64,000 nt of DNA from Roseovarius bejariae (GTDB taxonomy: Bacteria > Pseudomonadota > Alphaproteobacteria > Rhodobacterales > Rhodobacteraceae), in NCBI RefSeq assembly GCF_009669325.1, contig NZ_SZWE01000001.1, forward strand, positions 744,402-808,401, in the 5' to 3' direction. Positions 10,101 through 17,568 of the stretch are shown in pieces; position 1 is the first letter of the stretch, and each line of letters opens with the position of its first letter. The notes beneath the pieces were generated by a model that ran no database searches, was not told where the DNA came from, and was given only the letters and a program-made list of their open reading frames with translations. Made by a program: the position numbers and the translations under genes.

Positions 10101-10612
10101 AGCCTGTCCCCGAAGGCCGCCTTCAGCCGCTCCATCAGGGCCTGCGCCGCGGGCCGCTGACCGGCCTGCAACAGCCGCCCCACCGGCCCGTCCGGCCCGC
10201 CCGTCAGGCAGATGACAGACCCGGCATAGCGCTCCAACTCCTCGACCGTGACATGCGCCAACTGCCCGTCGCCACGCAGGTAGAGGCAGGAATTGAGCTT
10301 CATCAGGTGCTCATAGCCTTCCTCGTTCTGCGCCAACAAAACCACCGGCGCGGGGGCTTTCGGCCGCTCACCGGGTTGCACCTGCACATATTCCACATCC
10401 ACCTGGCAGCCCATGATCGGCTGCACACCGGCACCCTGCGCCGTCACGGAAAATTCCAAAGCCGCGAACATGTTGTTGGTGTCGGTCACCGCCACGGCGG
10501 GCATCCCCGCCGCCTCGCACAGGCCGGGCAGCTTTTTCAGCCGCACCGCCCCTTCCAGAAGCGAATACTCGGTATGGACGCGAAGATGGATGAATCGGGG
10601 GTCACTGCTCAT
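7112..10612 (-). CDS. dnaE: DNA polymerase III alpha subunit
   Basis: A 1166-residue protein of the length of Escherichia coli DnaE. It begins with the PHP domain (FIHLRVHTEYSLLEGAVRLK), contains the polymerase active-site sequence RVSMPDFDIDFCMDRREEV with its catalytic aspartates, the upstream GPGRGSGAGSLVAY loop, and a C-terminal OB fold and tau-binding tail. It is the replicative C-family polymerase that extends both strands at the fork. The gene stands alone, convergent with the ridA operon and divergent from the ABC transporter operon, with 176 bases in between. Confidence 0.98.
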   Translation of the reverse strand: MSSDPRFIHLRVHTEYSLLEGAVRLKKLPGLCEAAGMPAVAVTDTNNMFAALEFSVTAQGAGVQPIMGCQVDVEYVQVQPGERPKAPAPVVLLAQNEEGYEHLMKLNSCLYLRGDGQLAHVTVEELERYAGSVICLTGGPDGPVGRLLQAGQRPAAQALMERLKAAFGDRLYVELQRHPGEDGAPEAERLTERGFIEMAYAMELPLVATNDVYFPAEKMYEAHDAMLCVADGAYVDQSEPRRRLTPQHYFKTPGEMATLFADLPEAIENTVEIAKRCAFGTYRRDPILPKFADDEVEELRRQAKEGLEARLAVIPHATSVEDYHKRLDFELDIIEGMGFPGYFLIVADFIKWAKEHDIPVGPGRGSGAGSLVAYALTITDLDPLRYSLLFERFLNPERVSMPDFDIDFCMDRREEVIHYVQEKYGRDKVGQIITFGALLSKAAVRDIGRVLQMPYGQVDRLSKMIPVEGVKPVSIEQALKQEDRLREEARSEEVVDRLLKYGMQVEGLLRNASTHAAGVVIGDRPLDELVPLYQDPRSDMPATQFNMKWVEQAGLVKFDFLGLKTLTVIQNAIEQIHNEGRDLHIAQDGSTIYEPFEGAENDIGQIPLDDEKTYELYARAKTVAVFQVESSGMMDALKRMKPTCIEDIVALVALYRPGPMENIPTYCEVKNGLREISSVHPLIDYILEETQGIIVYQEQVMQIAQVMAGYSLGGADLLRRAMGKKIKEAMDAERPKFTKGAMENGVDEAKAKEVFDLLEKFANYGFNKSHAAAYAVVSYQTAWLKANHPVEFMAGVMNCDIHLTDKLAIYFEEVKKGLKLPYAPPCVNRSDAVFKVKGGVLHYALGALKNVGVEAMRLIVEGRGEKPFATLYDFARRVDLKKIGKRPLEMLARAGGFDELDTNRRRVFDSIEALTNYSAAIHEQKNSNQVSLFGEAGDDLPEPRLSPVQDWLPAERLTEEFKAVGFYLSGHPLDDYMGALKRKDVKTLDEVTALAEQKGAVVVKMAGVVAGRQERKSARGNRFAFAQLSDTTGGYEITLFSETLEKSREFLETGSQVVVTAEATMESDQLKLLGRSVSPIDGVVADAGTMGLRIFVDTESAITSVAQLLQNAQDAAKGARGPVQFCLMAQGLPGEVEIDAGDEFPVNPQIKGAIKSLTGVVTVEEF

Positions 10613-10788
10613 TCTTGGACATTAGCCCGAGCCGCGCGCGGGCAAAAGAGGCCAGCGCATGAGCTGCCGAAAAACCGGGCATTCCTTTCCGTCATGCGTG
10701 GAAAAGCGTCACAGCCCCATTGCCCATGGCCCCGCCCCTGCGATATTGGGTGGCAACCCTGCTCAAGACACCATCGGAATATCGCCGC

Positions 10789-12306
10789 GTGACCACGAAC
10801 TTGCTTACCATCTCGGGACTGACCAAGGCCTATCCCGGGGTCGTGGCAAACGATGACGTATCTTTCGACATTGCACCGGGCGAGGTACACGCGCTTCTGG
10901 GTGAAAACGGCGCGGGCAAATCCACGCTGGTCAAGATGATCTATGGCCTCGTGAAACCCGACAGCGGCCGAATGACCCTGCACGGCAAACCCTTCAGCCC
11001 GCCTGAGCCGCGCGCAGCCCGCGCCGCTGGCGTCGCCATGGTGTTCCAGCATTTCTCGCTGTTCGATGCGCTCAGCGTGGCCGAGAACGTGGCACTGGGA
11101 ATGGAAAACCCGCCCCGCCTGCGTGACCTTTCGGGGCAAATCCGCCGCGTGTCGGAAACCTATGGCCTGCCGCTCGATCCGCACCGCATGGTGGGCGACC
11201 TGTCCGCCGGCGAACGGCAACGGGTGGAAATCATCCGCTGCCTGTTGCAGGACCCCCGCCTTCTGATCATGGATGAACCCACCTCGGTGCTGACCCCGCA
11301 AGAGGTGGACATCCTGTTCGAGACCCTGCGCAAGCTCACTGCCGAAGGGGTGGCGATCCTCTATATCTCGCACAAGCTGGAAGAGATTCGCGCGCTTTGC
11401 GACCGCGCCACCATCCTGCGGCAGGGGCGCAACGTGGGCACTTGCATTCCACGCGACACCTCGGCGCGCGACATGGCGCAGATGATGGTCGGCAGCAGCT
11501 TCGAGGCTCCCATCCGCGAGGGGCGCACGCCCGGCGCGGTGGCGCTGGATGTCACGGGGCTGTCCCTGCCCGCGCCCTCGGCCTTCGGCACGCCGCTGCG
11601 CAACATCCACCTTGCCGTGCGCGAGGGGGAAATCCTCGGCATCGGCGGCGTGGCGGGCAACGGTCAGGACGAATTGCTGGCCGCGCTCTCGGGTGAGGCG
11701 CGCAGCCCCGCCCGCTCGATCACCCTGCGCGACCACCCCATTGGCCGGCTCGGCCCCACGGCACGGCGCCGCATGGGGCTTCTGACCGCCCCCGAGGAAC
11801 GGCTGGGCCACGCCGCCGCCCCGGACATGAGCCTGACGGAAAACGCCCTGCTCACCGGGGCCGACCGTGAAAACCTGCTGAGCCGCGGTTTCATCCGCTG
11901 GCCCGCCGCCCGTGCCTTCGCCACCCGCGTGATCGACCGTTTCGACGTGCGCACACCGGGGCCCGACACCGCCGCGCGCGCCCTTTCGGGCGGCAACCTG
12001 CAAAAATTCGTCATCGGCCGCGAGGTGCTGCAACGCCCCGAGGTTCTCGTCGTCAACCAGCCTACATGGGGCGTCGATGCCGCCGCCGCCGCCGCGATCC
12101 GGCAAGCCCTGCTGGACCTCGCCGCCCACGGCAGCGCCATCCTCTGCATCAGCCAGGACCTCGACGAACTGATGGAAATCTCCGACCGCTTCGCCGCCCT
12201 CAACGAAGGCCGCCTCTCCGAGGCCCGCCCCGCGCAAGACCTGAGCATCGAGGAAATCGGCCTGATGATGGGCGGCGCGCATGGCATGGAGGTGGCACAT
12301 GGCTGA
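10789..12306 (+). CDS. ABC transporter ATP-binding protein, BMP/nucleoside-type importer
   Basis: A 505-residue double ATPase. Domain one has Walker A LGENGAGKST, signature LSAGERQRVEI and Walker B LLIMDEPTSVL. Domain two has a degenerate Walker A (GVAGNGQDELLAAL), signature ALSGGNLQKFVIGRE and a Walker B ending in NQPTWGVDA instead of D-E, the usual asymmetry in the sugar/nucleoside family (NupO, YufO, RbsA-like). The GTG at 10789 is preferred since it gives the family N-terminus (VTTNLLTISGLTKAYPGVVA); an in-frame ATG at 10720 is the alternative. It powers the two permeases downstream. Confidence 0.92.
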   Translation: MTTNLLTISGLTKAYPGVVANDDVSFDIAPGEVHALLGENGAGKSTLVKMIYGLVKPDSGRMTLHGKPFSPPEPRAARAAGVAMVFQHFSLFDALSVAENVALGMENPPRLRDLSGQIRRVSETYGLPLDPHRMVGDLSAGERQRVEIIRCLLQDPRLLIMDEPTSVLTPQEVDILFETLRKLTAEGVAILYISHKLEEIRALCDRATILRQGRNVGTCIPRDTSARDMAQMMVGSSFEAPIREGRTPGAVALDVTGLSLPAPSAFGTPLRNIHLAVREGEILGIGGVAGNGQDELLAALSGEARSPARSITLRDHPIGRLGPTARRRMGLLTAPEERLGHAAAPDMSLTENALLTGADRENLLSRGFIRWPAARAFATRVIDRFDVRTPGPDTAARALSGGNLQKFVIGREVLQRPEVLVVNQPTWGVDAAAAAAIRQALLDLAAHGSAILCISQDLDELMEISDRFAALNEGRLSEARPAQDLSIEEIGLMMGGAHGMEVAHG

Positions 12307-12330
12307 TCCCTTGCACCAAAGATTTCATGC

Positions 12331-12404
12331 CTCCGGCGGGGGTATTTTTGCCAAGAAAAAGCCGACGTTCCTGGTTTTTTCTTGGGTCAAATACCCCGGG
12401 GGAG
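12331..12404. repeat. Paired inverted GTATTT..CCAAGAAAAA element inside an operon
   Basis: CCTCCGGCGGGGGTATTT (from 12331), then TTGCCAAGAAAAA, is followed by TTTTTTCTTGGGTCAAATAC and CCCGGGGGAGG, the near inverse. The result is a very long hairpin in the 165-base gap between the ATPase and first permease of one transporter operon. The same element elsewhere lies between convergent genes. Here it could attenuate transcription of the permeases. Confidence 0.75.
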
Positions 12405-12471
12405 GCGTTGAAAGCCGCAGGGTTTCAACGTCGGGGGCAGCGCCCCCATTCCACGGCCGCGAGGCGCACCC

Positions 12472-13554
12472 ATGCTGAAACTCGAAAAGCGCCCCCAGCC
12501 CTCGCGCCTCTGGACATGGGCGGCGCCGCTTCTGGCGGTCGTGCTCACCATGCTTCTGGGCGGGGCGATGTTCGCCGCCCTCGGCAAAGACCCGATTGAG
12601 GCGATCGCGACGATCTTCTGGCAGCCGCTTTTCGGGGAACATGCCTTTTATTACCGCCCGCAGCTTCTGGTCAAAGGTGCGCCGCTGGTGCTCATCGCCA
12701 CCGGCCTCGCGCTGGGCTTCCGGGCGGGCATCTGGAACATCGGCGCCGAGGGGCAATATATCATCGGTGCGCTGACCGGCGCCGCCGTGGGGCTTGCCTT
12801 CTACCCGCTGGAGGCGTGGTATGTCTTTCCGCTGATGATCATCGCGGGCGCGCTCGGTGGCTGGCTCTGGGCGATGATCCCGGCGCTGCTCAGGGTGCAG
12901 TTCGGCACCAATGAAATTCTCGTTTCGCTGATGCTGGTCTATGTGGCCGAACAACTGCTGGCCGCCATGGCGCTCGGGCCGATGAAAAACCCCGATGGCT
13001 ACGGCTTTCCCGGCAGCCGCAATTTCCAGGAATACCCGGCGGCCCATAACGCCGAGATTTTCGCCGGCACCGGCATGCATTGGGGGGTCGTCGCGGCCAT
13101 CATCGCGGTGATCTTCGCCTATATCCTGCTGGGCCGGCACATCCTCGGCTACCAGATTCGCCTGACCGGACAGGCCCCGCGCGCCGCGCGGTTCGCCGGT
13201 GTCTCGCCGGCGCGCCTCGTGCTCGTGTGCCTCGGCACCTCCGGCGCGCTGGCCGGTCTGGCGGGCATGTTCGAGGTCTCCGGCCCCTCCGGGCAGGTCA
13301 GCATCGATTTCAACGTGGGCTACGGGTTCACCGCCATCATCGTCGCCTTCCTCGGGCGGTTGCACCCGGTGGGCATCGCGCTGGCGGGCCTCTTGATGGC
13401 GCTCACCTACATCGGCGGCGAGATCGCGCAATCCAGCCTCGGGTTGCCGGCCGCCGCGATCCAGATGTTCCAGGGCATGTTGCTTTTCGTCCTGCTGGCG
13501 GTGGACCTTCTGACCAACTACCGCATCCGGTTCAAATCGGCGGAGGTGGCCTGA
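12472..13554 (+). CDS. ABC transporter permease, BMP/nucleoside-type importer (first)
   Basis: A 360-residue polytopic membrane protein of the BPD_transp_2 family. Typical segments are GLALGFRAGIWNIGAEGQYI (the NupP/YufP-like loop), ALLRVQFGTNEILVSLMLVY and GFTAIIVAFLGRLHPVGIAL. It forms one half of the transmembrane channel with the next gene. Its stop overlaps the next start (CTGATGG), so the two permeases are coupled. The start at 12472 is the first ATG giving the short cytoplasmic N-terminus of the family. Confidence 0.92.
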   Translation: MLKLEKRPQPSRLWTWAAPLLAVVLTMLLGGAMFAALGKDPIEAIATIFWQPLFGEHAFYYRPQLLVKGAPLVLIATGLALGFRAGIWNIGAEGQYIIGALTGAAVGLAFYPLEAWYVFPLMIIAGALGGWLWAMIPALLRVQFGTNEILVSLMLVYVAEQLLAAMALGPMKNPDGYGFPGSRNFQEYPAAHNAEIFAGTGMHWGVVAAIIAVIFAYILLGRHILGYQIRLTGQAPRAARFAGVSPARLVLVCLGTSGALAGLAGMFEVSGPSGQVSIDFNVGYGFTAIIVAFLGRLHPVGIALAGLLMALTYIGGEIAQSSLGLPAAAIQMFQGMLLFVLLAVDLLTNYRIRFKSAEVA

Positions 13555-14474
13555 TGGATCTCGGCTCGATCAACCCTGTCCTGCTGCTGGCCTCGCTCAT
13601 GGTGGCGGCCACCCCGATCCTGATCGCCGCTCTTGGCGAACTGGTGGTGGAGCGCGCGGGGGTGCTGAACCTCGGGGTCGAGGGGATGATGATCACCGGC
13701 GCGATCTGCGGCTTTGCCGCGGCGGTGGGCACCGGCTCGCCCGTACTGGGCTTCATCGCCGCCGCCGCGGGCGGCGCCGGCCTGTCACTGCTCTTTGCCT
13801 TCCTCACCCAGTTCGCGCTGGCCAACCAGGTGGCCTCGGGCCTTGCCCTCACCCTTTTCGGCCTCGGCATGAGCGCGCTTTTGGGCCAAGGCTATCAAGG
13901 GATCAAACCGCCCCCCACCGACAAGCTGGACATCCCCCTGCTTGCCGACATCCCCGCCCTCGGGCCGATCCTGTTCAACCATGACATCATGGTCTATTTC
14001 GGCCTCGCCCTCTGCGCCGCGGTCTGGGCCATGCTGAAGTACAGCCGCGCGGGCCTGATCCTGCGGGCCGTGGGCGAAAACCACGACGCCGCGCATGCGC
14101 TTGGTTACAAGGTGGTGCGCGTGCGGGTGCTGGCCATCATGTTCGGCGGCGCCTGCGCGGGCCTTGGCGGGGCCTACATCAGCCTGATCCGCGTGCCGCA
14201 ATGGACCGAAGGCATGACCGCCGGGGCGGGCTGGATCGCGCTGGCACTGGTGGTCTTCGCAAGCTGGAAAGCGGGCCGCGTCCTTCTGGGGGCATGGCTC
14301 TTCGGCGGGGTCACGGTGCTGCAACTCAACCTGCAAGCCGCCGGAAGCGCCCTGCCTGTCGAATACCTGTCGATGTCGCCCTACTTGATCACCATCCTCG
14401 TGCTGGTCATCATGTCGGCCGATAAATCCCGCGCGCCCGCCTCGCTGGGCCGCATCTTCCGCGCCTCGCAATGA
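13554..14474 (+). CDS. ABC transporter permease, BMP/nucleoside-type importer (second)
   Basis: A 306-residue membrane protein, shorter than its partner as is normal for NupQ/YufQ. It shows ALGELVVERAGVLNLGVEGM, the family loop, then LANQVASGLALTLFGLGMSA and a final segment VEYLSMSPYLITILVLVIM. The start ATG overlaps the stop of the preceding permease. A longer open frame upstream (from 13080) is out of frame with the first permease and is only a shadow. The two permeases and the double ATPase form an importer for the substrate delivered by the BMP protein. Confidence 0.92.
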   Translation: MDLGSINPVLLLASLMVAATPILIAALGELVVERAGVLNLGVEGMMITGAICGFAAAVGTGSPVLGFIAAAAGGAGLSLLFAFLTQFALANQVASGLALTLFGLGMSALLGQGYQGIKPPPTDKLDIPLLADIPALGPILFNHDIMVYFGLALCAAVWAMLKYSRAGLILRAVGENHDAAHALGYKVVRVRVLAIMFGGACAGLGGAYISLIRVPQWTEGMTAGAGWIALALVVFASWKAGRVLLGAWLFGGVTVLQLNLQAAGSALPVEYLSMSPYLITILVLVIMSADKSRAPASLGRIFRASQ

Positions 14475-14528
14475 GGCCGTGACACACAGAAACCGAAACG
14501 AACCAACCACCTGGGAGAGTGAAACCAA

Positions 14529-15602
14529 ATGACCCTTCTGCGCAAACTTGCCACGGCTGCCGTGGCGCTTGGACTGGCCAGCTCGGCCATGGCCGAGGAC
14601 ACGACCAAGGTCGGCTTTATCTACGTCGGCCCCGTGGGCGACGGCGGCTGGACCTATGAACACGAACAAGGCCGCCTCGCCCTCGAAGAGCACTTCGGCG
14701 ACAAGGTCGAAACCGTATTTCAGGAAAGCGTGAAAGAAGGCCCCGAGGCCGAGCGCGCCATCCGCAACATGGCACTTGAAGGCGCAGACCTGATCTTCAC
14801 CACCTCGTTTGGCTTCATGGAACCCACGCTGGCCGTGGCCAAGCAGTTCCCCGACGTGAAATTCGAACACGCCACCGGCTTCAAGACCCTGCCGAATGTC
14901 TCGACCTACAGCGCCCGCTTCTACGAAGGCCGCGCCGTGCAGGGCCACATCGCGGGCAAGATGACCGAATCGAACATCATCGGCTATATCGCCTCCTATC
15001 CCATCCCCGAGGTGATCCGCGGCATCAACTCCGCCTATATCCACGCCCGCAAAGCGAACCCGGACGTCGAGTTCAAGATCATCTGGGCCTACACATGGTT
15101 CGACCCCGCGAAAGAGGCCGACGCCGCCACCGCGCTCATCGAGCAGGGCGCCGACGTGATCCTGCAACACACCGACTCCACCGCGCCACAGGCCGCCGCC
15201 GAGAAAGCGGGCAACGTCATCACCTTCGGGCAGGCCTCGGATATGGCCGAATACAAGCCCATGCCGCGCGTCAGCTCCATCATCGACAACTGGAAGCCCT
15301 ACTACATCGCCCGCACGCAGGCGGTGATGGACGGCACCTGGGAAAGCCAGCAGACATGGGACGGCATCGGCCCGGGCATGGTGGGCATCGGTGAAATCAC
15401 CGACGCCGTGCCCGAGGACGTCAAGACCGAGGCGCTGGCCCTGAAAGAGGCCATGGCCAATGGAGACTACCACCCCTTCACCGGCCCGCTGAAAAAACAG
15501 GACGGCTCCGATTGGCTGGCCGAGGGCGAAGTGGCCGACGATGGCACGCTTCTGGGCATGGACTTCTACGTCGAAGGCCTGACCGGCGACATTCCCAACT
15601 GA
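14529..15602 (+). CDS. BMP-family substrate-binding protein of ABC importer
   Basis: A 357-residue periplasmic protein with signal peptide (MTLLRKLATAAVALGLASSA, cleavage near MAE). The mature protein is of the BMP/Med/PnrA family: VGFIYVGPVGDGGWTYEHEQ, NMALEGADLIFTTSFGFMEP and YEGRAVQGHIAGKM are typical. Such proteins bind nucleosides, purines or related compounds; the exact ligand is unknown. It is the last gene of the operon, followed by a strong terminator. No catabolic genes lie beside this transporter. Confidence 0.92.
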   Translation: MTLLRKLATAAVALGLASSAMAEDTTKVGFIYVGPVGDGGWTYEHEQGRLALEEHFGDKVETVFQESVKEGPEAERAIRNMALEGADLIFTTSFGFMEPTLAVAKQFPDVKFEHATGFKTLPNVSTYSARFYEGRAVQGHIAGKMTESNIIGYIASYPIPEVIRGINSAYIHARKANPDVEFKIIWAYTWFDPAKEADAATALIEQGADVILQHTDSTAPQAAAEKAGNVITFGQASDMAEYKPMPRVSSIIDNWKPYYIARTQAVMDGTWESQQTWDGIGPGMVGIGEITDAVPEDVKTEALALKEAMANGDYHPFTGPLKKQDGSDWLAEGEVADDGTLLGMDFYVEGLTGDIPN

Positions 15603-15621
15603 TCCGCGCCACTCGGATCGA

Positions 15622-15650
15622 AAGGCCCCGCCCCGCGCGGGGCCTTTTTG
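15622..15650 (+). terminator. Rho-independent terminator after BMP operon
   Basis: AAGGCCCCG and CGGGGCCTTTTTG form a GC-rich stem followed by a T run, 20 bases after the binding-protein stop. The rest of the 200-base gap to the next stop codon holds nothing recognisable. Confidence 0.88.
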
Positions 15651-15802
15651 TTGGGCTCCACAGGCCCACCCCGCCGCAGGATGCGCCGTCATGCGCACCA
15701 CGCCCCCTGAGCCGCGCATCGTCGACTGACCGGCTGGCAATCGTGCGATCAAACCCGAGCCATACGCGGCCCCCTCGAATCCGGGCGCATGATCTTATCC
15801 GT

Positions 15803-17005
15803 TCACCCCTTTTCAAAGAACCCGTAATGGGGTTGGGAATGCCCGAAGGACACGGTGTCAGGGCCGAACCGCCGGTTCAGATTATCGACCACCTTGCCAA
15901 GCGTCTCACGGTCTGTCCGCGAGGCTTGCGGCAAGGGAAGGAAAAGGTCGGGCACACGATCCGCAAGACTTTGAATATCTCCCAATTGCACCCCGACCGA
16001 CAGATAAGTCCGGCATCCGGTCCGCTCATAGAACCGCCGCCACAAGGCTTTGTGCAACGCCAGGAAATGCATCGTGTCCTGACTGGGAAACGTGCTGAAG
16101 CCGTCTGTCCACCGCCCGTTCGGGCGACAGGACACCTGGATGGAAAAATACCGCGCCAGATACCCATCCCGGCGCAATCGGGCGACAGCCTTTTCCACCA
16201 ACCACCGTGAGACGTAATAGGCATTCGGCAGGTTGCGGTTTTCCGGGGCCAGAACCTTGGAGTTCCCATAGCTGTTGCGCCGCGTGGCCGTAAGCGGAAT
16301 GTCCTCGCCTTGCAGGGCCCGCACGAACCGCTCCCCTTCGACGGAATGCCAGATCATGCGCGCATGTCGCGGGTCGAGCCGATAAAGGTCCGGTATGGTC
16401 CGTACCCCTGCGGCCTCCAGCTTCCGGTGAATGCCTTTGGCTATCCCCGGCAACTTATCAAGCGGCATATCGGCCAACCGATCCGGCATGTTATCGGGCG
16501 AGAGCCACGACAGCCCATCCGGCTTTTCAAGTTTCCCGGCAATTTTTGCCAGAAGGTGATTGGGGCCTAACCCGACAGAGGCGACAATGAACGGTCCGGC
16601 CTCTGCCGTAATACGGGCCTTTATGCGCTTCGCCATCGCAATCGCGCGCTCCAGATCATGATCGACGGCAGACAGGCGGATTTGAAATTCATCGACCGAC
16701 CGTATGCGCTCAACTTCTGCGATCTGGTCTATGGCCTTGGCGATCTTCTGGTTCATGCGAACATAAACACGATGACGCGCCCCCACGAGCGCGATTCCGG
16801 GGCAAAGTTTCTTGGCCTCGTAAATCCGTGTCCCGACACCGATCCCAAGGGCCTTCGCGTCATAAGAGGCCGCAACAATGGCCCCGGCGTCATGGTCAAC
16901 CGCCGTTATGCCAATTGGCCTGCCCCGCAACTCTGGGTTCAGTTGCTGCTCAACAGAGGCATAGAAACTGTCCATGTCGATATAGAGGGTCCGGAACTTT
17001 GCCAT
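15803..17005 (-). CDS. dinB: Y-family (translesion) DNA polymerase, DinB-like
   Basis: A 400-residue Y-family polymerase. The N-terminus LYIDMDSFYASVEQQ has the metal-binding aspartate (D10); the second catalytic pair is D105-E106 in RIRSVDEFQIRLS, where most DinB proteins have SIDEAF/Y..D, so this is a divergent subfamily. A helix-hairpin-helix zone (DKLPGIAKGIHRKLEAAG) and a little-finger domain follow. It bypasses damaged template bases. A LexA-type box lies 16 bases upstream of the start, so SOS induction is expected. The gene is divergent from a small unknown gene sharing that box. Confidence 0.88.
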   Translation of the reverse strand: MAKFRTLYIDMDSFYASVEQQLNPELRGRPIGITAVDHDAGAIVAASYDAKALGIGVGTRIYEAKKLCPGIALVGARHRVYVRMNQKIAKAIDQIAEVERIRSVDEFQIRLSAVDHDLERAIAMAKRIKARITAEAGPFIVASVGLGPNHLLAKIAGKLEKPDGLSWLSPDNMPDRLADMPLDKLPGIAKGIHRKLEAAGVRTIPDLYRLDPRHARMIWHSVEGERFVRALQGEDIPLTATRRNSYGNSKVLAPENRNLPNAYYVSRWLVEKAVARLRRDGYLARYFSIQVSCRPNGRWTDGFSTFPSQDTMHFLALHKALWRRFYERTGCRTYLSVGVQLGDIQSLADRVPDLFLPLPQASRTDRETLGKVVDNLNRRFGPDTVSFGHSQPHYGFFEKG

Positions 17006-17021
17006 TTCAGAATCGCCGTTT

Positions 17022-17036
17022 GTTCTCTATTTGTTC
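17022..17036. promoter_or_regulatory. LexA (SOS) box, GTTC-N7-GTTC
   Basis: GTTCTCTATTTGTTC is an exact match to the alphaproteobacterial LexA direct repeat GTTC-N7-GTTC (GAAC-N7-GAAC on the other strand). It sits between the divergent starts of the Y-family polymerase (17005) and the small protein at 17041, so one repressor site can control both. Confidence 0.85.
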
Positions 17037-17040
17037 TCAT

Positions 17041-17343
17041 ATGGACATGAAAGGCAAACTCAGCAACGTTTCTTTTGGCGGCAACTGGAGTGAAGACCTG
17101 TTCACCAGTGATCAGCTATATAGCGTCCTTGATTTCCTCGACCTCGCCGCGACCGAATGTGCCGACCGGGAAGTGCGGGGAAAGGACATGGAGGCCGCCT
17201 TGTCTTATGTGGAGGAACATATTGAGAAAGGCACAATGCTCACTACGGCACTTCGTCAGGCCCTTGCACAGCCCGAGGCGTGGATGCGGCGCGACTCGGC
17301 CCTCAGGATTGTGGCCCAGATCAGGAAAATGGTGGGGGGCTAA
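17041..17343 (+). CDS. Small protein of unknown function, probably SOS-controlled
   Basis: A 100-residue soluble protein with no family I recognise. It is mostly helical in appearance, with a basic C-terminus (MRRDSALRIVAQIRKMVGG) and an acidic middle. The ATG at 17041 is only 4 bases after the LexA box and has no ribosome site, so translation would be leaderless or begin at the second methionine (17047). Sharing a bidirectional LexA site with a translesion polymerase suggests a role in the damage response. The upstream open frame to 16828 overlaps the polymerase and is not coding. Confidence 0.65.
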   Translation: MDMKGKLSNVSFGGNWSEDLFTSDQLYSVLDFLDLAATECADREVRGKDMEAALSYVEEHIEKGTMLTTALRQALAQPEAWMRRDSALRIVAQIRKMVGG

Positions 17344-17366
17344 AAGGCCAAGGCTCAGAACCCGAA

Positions 17367-17400
17367 CCGTACAAAACTCGCGTACGTTTCGTACGAAACC
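17367..17400. repeat. TTCGTACGAAA palindrome cluster (second copy)
   Basis: CGTACAAAACTCGCGTACG followed by TTTCGTACGAAACC, the same words as at 3718-3790. It is in the 225-base gap after the small SOS gene, which contains no gene. Confidence 0.7.
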
Positions 17401-17439
17401 CACCGTGCGCCCTGTTCACCCACGGGGTTTCGGGAAAAA

Positions 17440-17463
17440 ATACCGACGCGATACCGACGTTTT
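17440..17463. repeat. Tandem ATACCGACG element (first copy)
   Basis: ATACCGACGCG is followed directly by ATACCGACGTTTT, a direct repeat with an 11-base period. Twelve bases downstream comes ACAGACAGGGGTTTT (17475-17489), and ACAGGG..CCCTGT can pair. Nearly identical elements occur at 41036-41059 and 62045-62068; the last also has ACAGACAGG after it. Confidence 0.7.
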
Positions 17464-17568
17464 ACCAATCTGTTACAGACAGGGGTTTTCCCTGTTAACT
17501 CAACCCCTTACCCTCGATTCGCGCTCGTCCCCTTCCAAAGCCTCCCGAACCATGCCAGTTTCCGCCCC

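Noticed and set aside
8798..10792. 664-codon plus-strand open frame opposite dnaE
   Set aside because: Low-complexity His/Arg/Leu composition and full overlap with dnaE, which has clear polymerase motifs.
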